From: Krasilnikovozyma curviuscula
Taxonomy: Eukaryota > Basidiomycota > Tremellomycetes > Cystofilobasidiales > Mrakiaceae
Assembly (NCBI GenBank): GCA_014825775.1
Contig: MVAQ01000243.1
Coordinates: forward strand, 1-31,047
Length of the DNA stretch: 31,047 bases
Direction of reading: 5' to 3'
Below are positions 21,961 through 31,047 of the stretch, in pieces. Numbering within the stretch: the first letter of the stretch is position 1; each line of letters begins with the position of its first letter. The notes beneath the pieces are model-generated. The model was not told the origin of the DNA. It made no database searches and saw only the letters and a list, made by a program, of their open reading frames with translations. A program made the translations under genes and the position numbers.

Positions 21961-24358
21961 ATGTCTGATACTGTCCAAGTTCTCTGCGAAGGAGGAGTCA
22001 AAGTTTCAATCAAGACCGGCCTCTACATCAACGGGTTCGTTTTCTGTCTGCGTTTCATCCTGACTGTCGCCTGGTGCTGACCTCTCATTTGGACTTTTTT
22101 TTTTTAGTGAATGGGTCAAGGGGAACGGTGTTCCCATCGAATCTGTCGACCCTTCTACTGAAGAGGTCATTGCTACCGTTCAGACAGCTTCGTTGGAGGA
22201 CGTGAACACCGCCGTGGCGGCTGCGAGAACCGCCTTCGAGACGACTTGGGGTACCAACGTGCCTGGTGTCCAGAGAGGAAAGCTCCTTTTCAAGTTCGCC
22301 GATGTGAGTTCGCCTTGGATTTAGTCTTATTGGCCTTTCCTGAAAAAAAAAATGATTGAACGTGTGGTTACTAATACCTCGGCCCCCTACTCGCTTCTTC
22401 CTTTGACAGATCATCGAAGCCAACATCCATGAAATCACTTTGGTTGAAGCTGCTGATGGTGGAAAGCCATACCAATGGGCTCTTAACGGTCAGTCGTGGA
22501 GATTTTACTTTGAGCGCCTCGCGTTTGAGCTCTTTTCAGATGATCTCATCCACCATCCGCCTTCTCAGACGTCAAGTCCTCCCTCGCAGCCATTCGATAC
22601 TTTGCAGGTGCTGCTGACAAGATCCATGGACTGTCCATTGAAGTTGATGACAACGCCAAAAGCGTCACCGCCCGCAGAGAACCAATCGGTGTTGGTGAGT
22701 CGCATCTCAAGTTACGAGCATGGATTGAGGCTCGATCCTAACCCTTATTTGCTTACATCAGTTGCCCAGATCATTCCTTGGAACTTCCCTCGTGCGTTCT
22801 CTCTTCTCCGATGTCGTTGCCAGAGTCCTGACTGACTTGTTTTTGCCTACTTCTGCTCATCATCTAGTGATGATGTGGTAAGTTGCCTCTTGTCCCTCAC
22901 CCATCACCTCTCATCCACTCACCCTTTCTCCCTCCTCAGGTCCTGGAAGATTGCGCCAGCCCTCGCAACCGGTTGTAGTATCCTTATGAAGCCAGCTGAG
23001 AACACGCCCTTGGCCGTCCTCAAGATGACTGAGCTCATGGAGCAGGTTGGCTGGCCTGCGGGAGCGTTCAACTTGCTCAACGGAACTGGAAAGATCACTG
23101 GTCAGGCATTGGCTGAACACATGGATGTCGACAAAGTCGCTTTCACTGGTTCCACAGCTGTGAGTCCGCCCATTGCACCCACCAGTTCACCTGTACGACA
23201 GCACTGATTGGCTTTGACTGTGTTGTTGCATAGGTCGGACGACACATTGCTGCCACTGCTGCGAGAACCAACTTGAAGGTTGTCACCCTCGAGCTCGGCG
23301 GAAAGTCTCCAAACATCGTCTTTGAGGTATGTACTTCTTTCCTTGTGATACTAGCCGCCTTCCACACGCACTCACACCTCCGATTGCTCTGTCCAGAGCG
23401 CCAACTTACAAGAAGCCGCTCGATGGGCTGCTTTCGGTCTCTTCGAAACAGCCGGACAAAGTTGTATCGTCGGATCGCGTATTCTCGTCCAGGACACCGT
23501 GTATGACGCTTTCTTGAAGCTCTACGTCGAGGCCGTCAAGGACATCAAGGTCGGAAAGGACAAGGAGGCTTTCTACGGTGCGCTTATCTCCAAGGTCCAG
23601 TTTGACAAGGTTTTGAACTATATCGAGACTGGTAAAAAGGAGGCTAAGTTGGAGACCGGTGGTGCGAGACAGGGTGACAAAGGTAAGCGATAATCAAACG
23701 ATTTAGACAACCAGTCTTTGGGCGTTCCCATACTTAACTATTTTTCTTTTCTTTTTTCGTGCACAGGATACTTTGTCCAACCAACCGTAAGTGTCGCGCT
23801 TTCCCTTTCAGCGTTTCCCCTCTCCACCTGGCTCATTTTCCTTGTTCCATCTCTCAACTCCCCCCTCCTCTTCTCCTCCACACCCAACCTGTGCTTGCTG
23901 CATCACAGGTCTTCTCTGGGGTCACCAACACAATGACGATCGGCAAAGAAGAGATCTTCGGTCCCGTTTCCAGTGTGCTTAAGTTCAAGACAGAGGAAGA
24001 AGCCATCAAGATGGCAAACGACACGAGCTACGGTCTTGCCGCAGGAATTCACACTCAAAATGCTTCACAGATCCCAAGAGTCACCAGGAAGCTCAGAGCA
24101 GGTACCGTTTGGGTCAACCAGTACTCTCACTTGCATCCCAATGTCCCATTCGGAGGCCACAAGGAGTCCGGTTGGGGCAGAGAGCTCGGCATGCAGGGAC
24201 TCGATGCGTACTTGGAAACAAAGTCGGTGCATCGTAAGTAAACTTCTTTCCTGACTCCCTTCTCTCCCCATTCTTTGTCCAATGATCTGACAATATTCCT
24301 CTCTCTCTTTATTCTAGACTACTACGGTCCAGAGCTTGCTTGGCCAGTCGTTTTGTAA
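21961..24358 (+). CDS. NAD(P)-dependent aldehyde dehydrogenase
   Basis: A 499-residue aldehyde dehydrogenase of the class 1/2 type, oxidising an aldehyde to its acid. Twelve exons: 21961-22034, 22108-22303, 22410-22488, 22569-22694, 22762-22791, 22868-22877, 22940-23159, 23234-23326, 23397-23682, 23767-23786, 23909-24233, 24318-24358. Cofactor site: IIPWNFPLMMWSWK and KPAENTPL, with FTGSTAVG. The catalytic Glu is in LELGGKSPN and the catalytic Cys in GQSCIVGSR. EEIFGPV and PFGGHKESGWGREL are also intact. No targeting signal is evident, so it is probably cytosolic. Exon 6 has only 10 nt and exon 10 only 20 nt; both are needed to rebuild conserved text. It lies in tandem after the lyase-like gene and converges with the peptidase. 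The substrate is not predictable; context suggests a small semialdehyde or aldehyde from the same pathway. Confidence 0.95.
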
Positions 24359-24511
24359 ACGAAGAGAATCTTCCATACTTATGTCCTACGATCGATTACA
24401 CAACTTTTGAAGACCATTTTTTGATCGCACATCTAGCAAGAGCCATAATCTGGATTTCACATTATCAAGTACAAAGTGGAGATGCACGGTCCAGTTTTTA
24501 TCTAGGTTCAT

Positions 24512-27500
24512 TTACCATGTCCTTTTTGCTCCGCCGGCGCCCCACTTTTCCCTCAAGAAGCTAGTCATCCATTCGTGCAGCTCACGGTAAGCTCCACCTC
24601 TGCTGATACTGTGCGAGCTATCAGTAAACATTCTGAGAAGGTGCAGATGTGTCAGTATCTTAATGACTCGTCAACGATTGAGGAGCGACATACCGGAAAA
24701 CGAAGCGCCTGATTTGGTTGCGCGTCAGTTTCTCGAGCAGAGAAGCAGTGTTGGCGAAATGGACGTTATCATCAGCTGAGCCGTGAGCCAGGAGGAAGTC
24801 GGCGTTGTTCTGAAAGAGCAGAAAGAGTCGCTGTCAGCACGGTTGAACGGCAGCGGTTGAACGAGGAAGATTGACATACAAAGGCAGTGATGTTGTTAAC
24901 GCCTCCAACCTTGTACCCTTCTGGGTTCTCTTCGGGAGTACTGGCGCAAGTAGGAAAATATCAGCTCGTGGATTTAATGGAGTAGAGAAACGATCTCACC
25001 TCATGTAACGCTCAGTGTAGATGGAGTCGTAGAACCTCCAATCAGTCACGGGCGCAACAGCCATACCAAGACTGAAAACCCCAGAATCCGCTTCAAGGAC
25101 CTTGGACGTCAGATATCCACCAAACGACCAGCCCCAAATACCCACTCTGCGCTTATCAACATATTTCTTCGTTTTGATCCACTGTCGGGCAGCGACAATC
25201 TGATCTTCTGTCTCGTAGGTACCCAATGTCTTCCTAATTGGATTCCGCAACTTCCTTCCTTTGAAGCCAGTGCCTCTACCGTCGACGATGACGATGACGT
25301 ACTTGAGCTCAGCAGCAAGGTAGTGATTCCATCCTAGCCCGAACTTAGCATTAACACTCTGCGATTTGGGACCTGGAAAGTAATCATTCCTGTAAGCTTC
25401 ATCCAGAAGGTATAAAGTGAAAGTGTTTACCTCCATAAGGGGCGAAGATGACAGGGTACTTGGTCTTGCCAGATTCGTCCATGTTTGGGGGCTTGATCTC
25501 GAGAGCATTGAGAGCGAAACCAGAAGATGAAACCGTAAGGTAGCGAGTGGTCGTTGGAAGTATGAACTCAGAGAGAGTCTTGTTGAGCGTTGAATTATCC
25601 TCAAGAAGGCGCTCGTAGGCTACGAAACCGGCAAGGTGTCAAAGGCGGCAAGATTGACGGAAGATTAGGGGGGAAGTAACTTACAGTCATCATCGGTCTT
25701 GACTAATCTCTCCCAAGGAACATCAGGTCCAGCATAGTTGAGGACGTAAAATCCGCAACCGGGCGAGAAGAGCACCTCGTAGTATCCAGGTTTCGTAGTA
25801 TCGGTGAGAGGGACAATATGGGGTTCGAAAGTGAGGCTATTGTCCTCACTAGTAGGGAGAGTGGCAAAGTAGACGTGTCTCTCAATTGAAGGATTGGCAG
25901 CTCTGAAGTAAACAACACCTTTGTTGTAGTCGATACCGTCAATGCCGTTCGAGACTTCCCAGTCACCAATAGTGATCTACAATGAGCATTAAACAGTCAG
26001 TTTTGAGTATGCCTCAATCTAAAAGAACAAAGTCTATATACCCAAATCGGCTCAGACGAGCTAGCAGGGCTAAACAAAGCGATGTGGTCATAACCGTCTT
26101 CATTAGGAACGATGTCCAAATAACCATCACCAGTCTTCAACATTGTAATGCTCTGCTTCATGTCAATCCAACCACCGTCGTTTTCCTCTCCTTGCAGCCC
26201 AAATTTCCTGACAACTTCACCCACGACCTCGGCACTGCTCTCACCTTCGAGCATCAGAGAGTTGATTTCTAGCGAACGTGAAGAAAGATCAAAGTATATC
26301 CCATTTCCTTCGTCTGCTCCTCTGTTGGACTCCTTGACAATGAGAGAGGATGAAGAGACCCAGGCAACCTCGAAAATGACTTCATCCGCTGGATCTCGCA
26401 TATCTGGCCAGGTTAGAGCAAAAATACTGGAGTTGAGTGCAGATGATGGTCCTGATACAACTGAGATATTCTTGTTAGTTGAAGACTTGACTGGGAATTC
26501 GAGGGCGGCGAGGTAGGTCGAGATGGTAAAGACATGGAGAGAGACAATTGGGTTGGAGTATCCTGGTTTAGGGTACTTCATCACTACATCTTTCGGGTAT
26601 GGCTTGACCGTGCTTAAGTCCTCATTGAAGTCGTACACTGGGAATGTGAATGTAGGTACATCCTTCTCATCCGAACGAAGGAACACAATTTGATCGCTGG
26701 TGGGTGAGAACCAAAGGGCTGAATCTGTTTGGAAGACTTCTTCTTCATAGACCTGTTTCAAGGAATCATTCAGTCACAGGCAGAGTGTCGCAAAATGATA
26801 AATGATAATCCCTACCCAATCAGGCACGCCATTGAAAACGACGTCGCTTCCATCCCAAGTAACTCGGTCTATTCTGCCCTTCTCACCTAGCTCAACTTGA
26901 TCGCCGGCCATCACATAGAGATCATTGTCTTGAACAAAGGCAAGTGTGTGACCTGTATGCGACCAAGTTGCGTATGACACCTTGGAGGAGGAAAGGCTGA
27001 AGGTTGTTGACGTTGGAATATGGTGAATGCGGATGGTAGAGTAAGAGGAGTGACGCCAGAGCTGAGACCGAGGCATCTATAGGTAAGTTTTACAAATATC
27101 GAAGGGAAAAGGGGAAGAGAGACGCGCCTGAGTCTTGTCAGAAATCAACATGACATAGTCTGAGTCGGGAGATCTAGCGTTGACAGCAAGCGAGGAGTTT
27201 AGAGTCAGGTTAGGCCAGAGCACTAGAGAAAGACCATAACGTACAGTCTCCACTCATTCCATCCAATCTTCTCCCCCTTGTCGTCCACTACCAGGCTCGA
27301 GTTCAGCAAAACCCGAGTCACGTTGTCGCCGTAGTTCAAATCCTCCAGCACAATGTTACCATCTGAATCCGAGTGAGAAAAGACGCCATCACCAGCTATA
27401 TACCAAGGTCCATGAAAAGAAGGTCAGTGTCCAACTTTACATTTACGAGTAGAGGAACGCTAGACTGACCCTCCTTTAACCAGCTCACACCTTTGGCTTT

Positions 27501-28185
27501 AACCCCAAAAGTCCCATTGAAGATATGATCCAATGTAAGATGCTGTTTTCTAGACCTTCTACTGGCTAAAAGCAGCCAATTCAAAAGGTAGGTCAGCGCA
27601 ATGGACTTCACCGGCGGTGAAAAAGCAAGCACATGGAGATATTTTCACTCACCAGACAGAGGAGATTGATATCCACTGGCAGCGATAGATCCAATCACAA
27701 GAGATGACAACAGTATTGCCCCCAGCAAGATGATTGTCCTTCGCGAAGACGGCCTCGACTGAGGAGACACAGAAGAGAGGGTCAACGCCTGCCTAGTAGA
27801 AGGAGTGCTGGTTATAAGTACTCACCTTCCTCCTGCCCATCGTACTTGCCATGTCAAATCCAGCTCCATCCTCCAGGTTTCCCTCCTCATCGAATCGTTC
27901 CTTGTCAGCGTCGTCTCTATACACGAGCACGTCCTCTTCTTCTGAGCTAATGATCGATTCATTTTCGTCATCTTCATCCACGACCCTCTTGAAGACTGTC
28001 GGCTGAGGAGGCAGAGGCGAGTATGGTGACAGAGGAGGTGGGGCCATGCTGCTCGGGAGGAGCCAGCTCCTGTCAATAGGGTGAAATGTCGTTTCCAGTC
28101 GACCGCCCGCGCTGTGAATGGAACCGCGTGGTAGACCGGCGCCACTACGCTTCGAAGACAGAAAGGCCAGCATCATCGTGTACAT
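24512..28185 (-). CDS. Dipeptidyl-peptidase IV-like type II membrane serine protease (Ste13/Dap2 family)
   Basis: A 955-residue S9B peptidase that should release X-Pro/X-Ala dipeptides in the late secretory pathway, vacuole or cell surface. Thirteen exons: 28185-27826, 27758-27653, 27565-27470, 27395-27245, 27173-27128, 27061-26816, 26752-26042, 25976-25685, 25619-25431, 25372-25000, 24940-24880, 24809-24694, 24632-24512. A cytosolic tail of about 127 residues with an acidic stretch precedes one membrane anchor ([20 protein letters not shown], about 128-147). The propeller domain carries the substrate-amine motif WVYEEEVF. The catalytic triad is complete: Ser815 in GWSFGG, Asp in [10 protein letters not shown] (about 890) and His923 in DSSHSI. 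The intron at 27127-27062 has a GC donor; acceptor 27077 is an alternative that adds five residues. The first ATG (28185) was used, but Met codons at 28176 and 28173 are close. Ends 153 bp from the dehydrogenase. Confidence 0.92.
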
Positions 28186-28354
28186 TGAAGGAAGCAGTGG
28201 GAGAATAAAGTCTGTTTCATCTCTCCATCAAAAGGAAATAAAAATGGAAGCGAGTTCTAAAAACATAAACAAAGATACTATCACAACGCGGATAAGTCAG
28301 ATAAACATGAACCCTCTCAATGTCGATGACTTCTTCGCACTCTTCGGCCCGATC

Positions 28355-30577
28355 CTACATTAAGTCTCTCCTGTCCGATGACGCATCCAATAAAAACTCA
28401 TCTCCAAACCTGCCTACGTCGGCGTCCTCGCCATCATTTCCGCCAGCCAGTAACCCGACTTCATCGCTCTCCCCAACACCACGCCCACTACCTGAAGAAG
28501 GAGGTGATGACCCGTTCGTTGACTCGCCGTACTGGTCCGCGTTGAAGTACTTCTCCAGATTCTCCTGCTGAGGTGGCATGCTTGTGGGCGACAAGAGCCT
28601 GTGGGCCAGGTTTTCCGTTGGAGTGAGAGATTGGAGTGAGATACATGAAGTTGTTGCGGTGGGGAGTATAAGAGGTGCGGAGTGAGATCGGCTGGGAAGG
28701 GTTGCAAAGTCTGATCGGCGCTGTTGTTGTTGTTGCGGTTGTTGATACAACTGATGGCCGTGGTGTTGAGGTTGAGATTCAATGAAATCAATCACAGCGG
28801 GTATATTTGGCATACTTGGGGCCATCTGATGCAATAGGAGTTGTTGAGTGTGAGGTGACGGTGCTGGCAAGTGTGAGCGAGGTGTTACAGAGGACCATCC
28901 TGAGGTTGATAAGGCAGCCGGGGCTTCAGATTGAGTTTGTGAGTGTTGCAAATAATGTAATGGTTGCTGCTGTAGGTTTGAAGGGTGTTGATGAGGGGTC
29001 TCCGACGAGTTGTAAATGTAGGGACTTGAGTTGTTAAATGCATAATGTTGGTTGAGGGGAGGCATAGATAGCGGTAGTTGAGCATGGTGGAGTGGTAGCT
29101 GCTGCTGATTTGATTGAATAAAAGTAGAATAGACACTAGAACTGTTTTGGATGATCTGTTGAGTTGGGGGGTTCCAACCAATAACAGATTGTTGATTCTG
29201 ATGTGTCGCCCGTTGCTGTTGTTGAGGCTGCTTCTGAAGCTGTGACTGACTCTGAGTTTTAGCAAGTTTTCTCGGTGAAAACAGCGACTGGGAGTTGAAG
29301 GATGGCGGTAGATTCTGGTCAATTTGGATGTTAGACAACGGCCTCTTTCTGGGCGCTGTCGTTGTTGCGGGCTTCAAGCCCGAGGTCCTACTACCACCCC
29401 AAGGCTTCTCTCCCTGCCCTCCCCTTTCAATCATGTCAATTTCCTTCTCAAGAGTTCCATACCCTTGACCCCTCTGTGTCAAGTTGTATTCCTTCTCACG
29501 AATCGACAAGAGACCTTTGATCGCAACGGGAAGCTGGCTACCATTGCCCATCATTGCGGATTCCTCCGCAATAGCGAGCCCGAGTTTATGGGGTGTAGAC
29601 AAAGGTGACCTGAGGATAGTAAGAAGCAGTCTGTTGCGTTCTATAACGAAGTAAACAAATTTCAGTCTGATGTGCTCCCTCCACGACCATAACAATGGAT
29701 GATGAGATTTACCCTCTTTCAGCAAATGATCTGGCTCTTTATGACGAAGAGTTTCAGGCCACCACTTTGGTTTTGCTATGGAGGTCAAAAGGCGCGTAAG
29801 TTTGGCGGTTGGGAAGAGCTGAGATACGAAACGAGTTAACTTACTGGCATCACCACCCGAGTAGGGAAACTTGATTTTCTTCTTGGGCTCCAACATTTTG
29901 ATCCAGCACCGGACCAGCGCTTTACAGTGTTCGTGGGTGATAGAGTGTACGAGTTCACCGAGATATCGAGTGACAGTGGGAGAATAAATCACTTCTGTAG
30001 CTGTCTTCTGAGTGACCGAAGAGATTGATATGATAGGCGATATGGAATCGCACGGTGTGTTGGGCTGTAGACCTGCAACTGAGGTCGACGAAGACGCGAC
30101 TTCATTTGGATGAGGCTGGGGCTGCGTAGCATGTGAGGTTGTTGCTGAATTGGCTGGTGACGGTTCCAAATCTATGAGATCTTGATCAAGGTCATCGTCC
30201 AGAGTTGCATCATGTGCTTCTCCAGAGGCTCTAGCTGTGTTTCCAACCTCACCAGACGCTGACTCCAATAAACTCTCCTTCCGAGCCTCTCTCAGTGAGT
30301 TCAACCCTTCACCTCTCGTGTATCTACTCCTGACCAGGGAGGACACCTCATCCAGAGTCTTTTTCACTAGCAAATCCTCCATGAACGGCTTGAAGAGTTC
30401 ACCAGCAAACGTTTCTACGTCCCCTTTAGAAGTGACCATGACGAGAGCGTAGGAGGAGCCGTTCAGGTACGACGCCTTTCCTAGAGCTCGTAAGATGATG
30501 TCTCTCTTAGTCTTGTAGTGTCTTGTCTGGCTGGCCATGTCAGGGTAAGGCTCTGACCTGGCGACGAAACGGCCCAT
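28355..30577 (-). CDS. DUF2841 / YDR124W-like helical-bundle protein with Gln-rich tail
   Basis: A 693-residue protein of the DUF2841 (YDR124W-like, hrmA-associated cluster) family; no biochemical role is established. Three exons: 30577-29845, 29775-29713, 29640-28355. The family core reads RCWIKMLEPKKKIKFPYSG, then KPKWWPETLRHKEPDHLLK and ERNRLLLTILRS (about 222-280), and appears only when the two introns (69 and 72 nt) are removed. Both introns are multiples of three without stops, so an uninterrupted 740-codon frame also exists. N-terminally, HYKTKRDIILRAL and SYALVMVTSKGDVETFAG match the start of the family. The C-terminal 350 residues are low-complexity, rich in Gln, Pro, Ser, Asn and His with poly-Gln runs, a prion-like composition. 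The start is the first ATG (30577); Met14 (30538) is an alternative. Confidence 0.8.
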   Translation of the reverse strand: MGRFVARSEPYPDMASQTRHYKTKRDIILRALGKASYLNGSSYALVMVTSKGDVETFAGELFKPFMEDLLVKKTLDEVSSLVRSRYTRGEGLNSLREARKESLLESASGEVGNTARASGEAHDATLDDDLDQDLIDLEPSPANSATTSHATQPQPHPNEVASSSTSVAGLQPNTPCDSISPIISISSVTQKTATEVIYSPTVTRYLGELVHSITHEHCKALVRCWIKMLEPKKKIKFPYSGGDASKLTRFVSQLFPTAKLTRLLTSIAKPKWWPETLRHKEPDHLLKEGKSHHPLLWSWREHIRLKFVYFVIERNRLLLTILRSPLSTPHKLGLAIAEESAMMGNGSQLPVAIKGLLSIREKEYNLTQRGQGYGTLEKEIDMIERGGQGEKPWGGSRTSGLKPATTTAPRKRPLSNIQIDQNLPPSFNSQSLFSPRKLAKTQSQSQLQKQPQQQQRATHQNQQSVIGWNPPTQQIIQNSSSVYSTFIQSNQQQLPLHHAQLPLSMPPLNQHYAFNNSSPYIYNSSETPHQHPSNLQQQPLHYLQHSQTQSEAPAALSTSGWSSVTPRSHLPAPSPHTQQLLLHQMAPSMPNIPAVIDFIESQPQHHGHQLYQQPQQQQQRRSDFATLPSRSHSAPLILPTATTSCISLQSLTPTENLAHRLLSPTSMPPQQENLEKYFNADQYGESTNGSSPPSSGSGRGVGESDEVGLLAGGNDGEDADVGRFGDEFLLDASSDRRDLM

Positions 30578-31047
30578 GGCTGGAGGAGGTGGCTGTTTGT
30601 CGAGCTGCTGCTGCTGGGCGATAGGGTGCTTACTGGTGTATTCTGCCTTTTGTTTAGTACTAAATAGATTAAGTGTACATCGCTATCAAAAGCCAATGCT
30701 GAGCTGAATGGGTGAGGAGAAGGGGGCGCTGTCGAGGGTTCAGCTCAATCTCGAAAATCAACGTCGCGTCAACCTCGCAGCGTGGCGTAGTCCGTACAGG
30801 TTTTTGGGGAGAACAATGTTTGTAATCTGATTGCTCTTTTTGACTTGAGCTCTTGATTCGGCGAGATCCCTAGACTTCCGTCAAGAACGTTGTCTCTAGA
30901 GCTACATCTTGAATCGCAAAACTCATTGCTGTGGGATTGCTTAATGAACCAGATCCTCACTGAACGCTGCCTGCACACTCAACCATAGTTCAGAGAACTG
31001 AATCTTAGTACACCGGGGAATGTGATACTCTGGCGTCTCTGCAAACC
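30578..31047. other. Upstream region of the DUF2841 gene
   Basis: These 470 bp at the right edge should contain the promoter and 5' leader of the minus-strand DUF2841 gene, and perhaps the start region of a gene beyond the window. I see no motif, RNA gene or credible exon here. Confidence 0.4.

Noticed and set aside
30380..30540. MADS-box-like look of the DUF2841 protein's N-terminus (basic start, KAS, TSKGDVETFAG)
   Set aside because: The key MADS residues and length do not fit. The same text occurs at the usual place before the DUF2841 core.

Overview
This is nuclear DNA of a fungus, most likely a tremellomycete basidiomycete (Cryptococcus/Kwoniella-like). The genes are closely packed and carry many short introns, mostly about 55-90 nt, with GTGAGT/GTAAGT donors. 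The proteins read best as basidiomycete orthologs; the genus cannot be fixed from the sequence alone. I rebuilt eleven protein-coding genes exon by exon. Every model keeps its reading frame across all junctions. I see no rRNA, tRNA, transposon or CRISPR array.

Region 1 (1-12 kb) is housekeeping. RPA49, a subunit of RNA polymerase I (minus strand, 162-1958), is head-to-head with SET2, the histone H3K36 methyltransferase (plus, 2289-5793). EMC1, a subunit of the ER membrane complex (plus, 6076-9768), and a DUF1295 / steroid-5-alpha-reductase-like membrane protein (plus, 10037-11509) follow. The last of these converges on a DEDDh 3'-5' exonuclease-fold protein (minus, 11877-13217).

Region 2 (13.3-24.4 kb) looks like an accessory catabolic cluster. 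It holds a Zn2Cys6 transcription factor (minus, 13301-16032), a Dal5/Tna1-type anion:cation MFS permease (minus, 16775-18755), an isocitrate-lyase-superfamily protein (plus, 19061-21277) and an NAD(P)-dependent aldehyde dehydrogenase (plus, 21961-24358). The permease and the lyase-like gene share a 305-bp divergent promoter with a perfect 15-bp inverted repeat. The lyase-like protein keeps the family fold and metal-site motif. However, it has lost the catalytic cysteine of the KKCGH signature (it reads KKNGA) and the SPSFNW substrate loop, so it is not a normal isocitrate lyase. A regulator, importer, lyase-fold enzyme and aldehyde dehydrogenase side by side suggest uptake and breakdown of an unidentified small carboxylate. 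This is the most interesting part of the window.

Region 3 (24.5-31 kb) holds a type II membrane dipeptidyl-peptidase IV / Ste13-Dap2-like serine protease (minus, 24512-28185), which includes a likely GC-AG intron. It also holds a DUF2841 / YDR124W-like protein with a long Gln-rich tail (minus, 28355-30577), whose two introns are in frame and free of stops.
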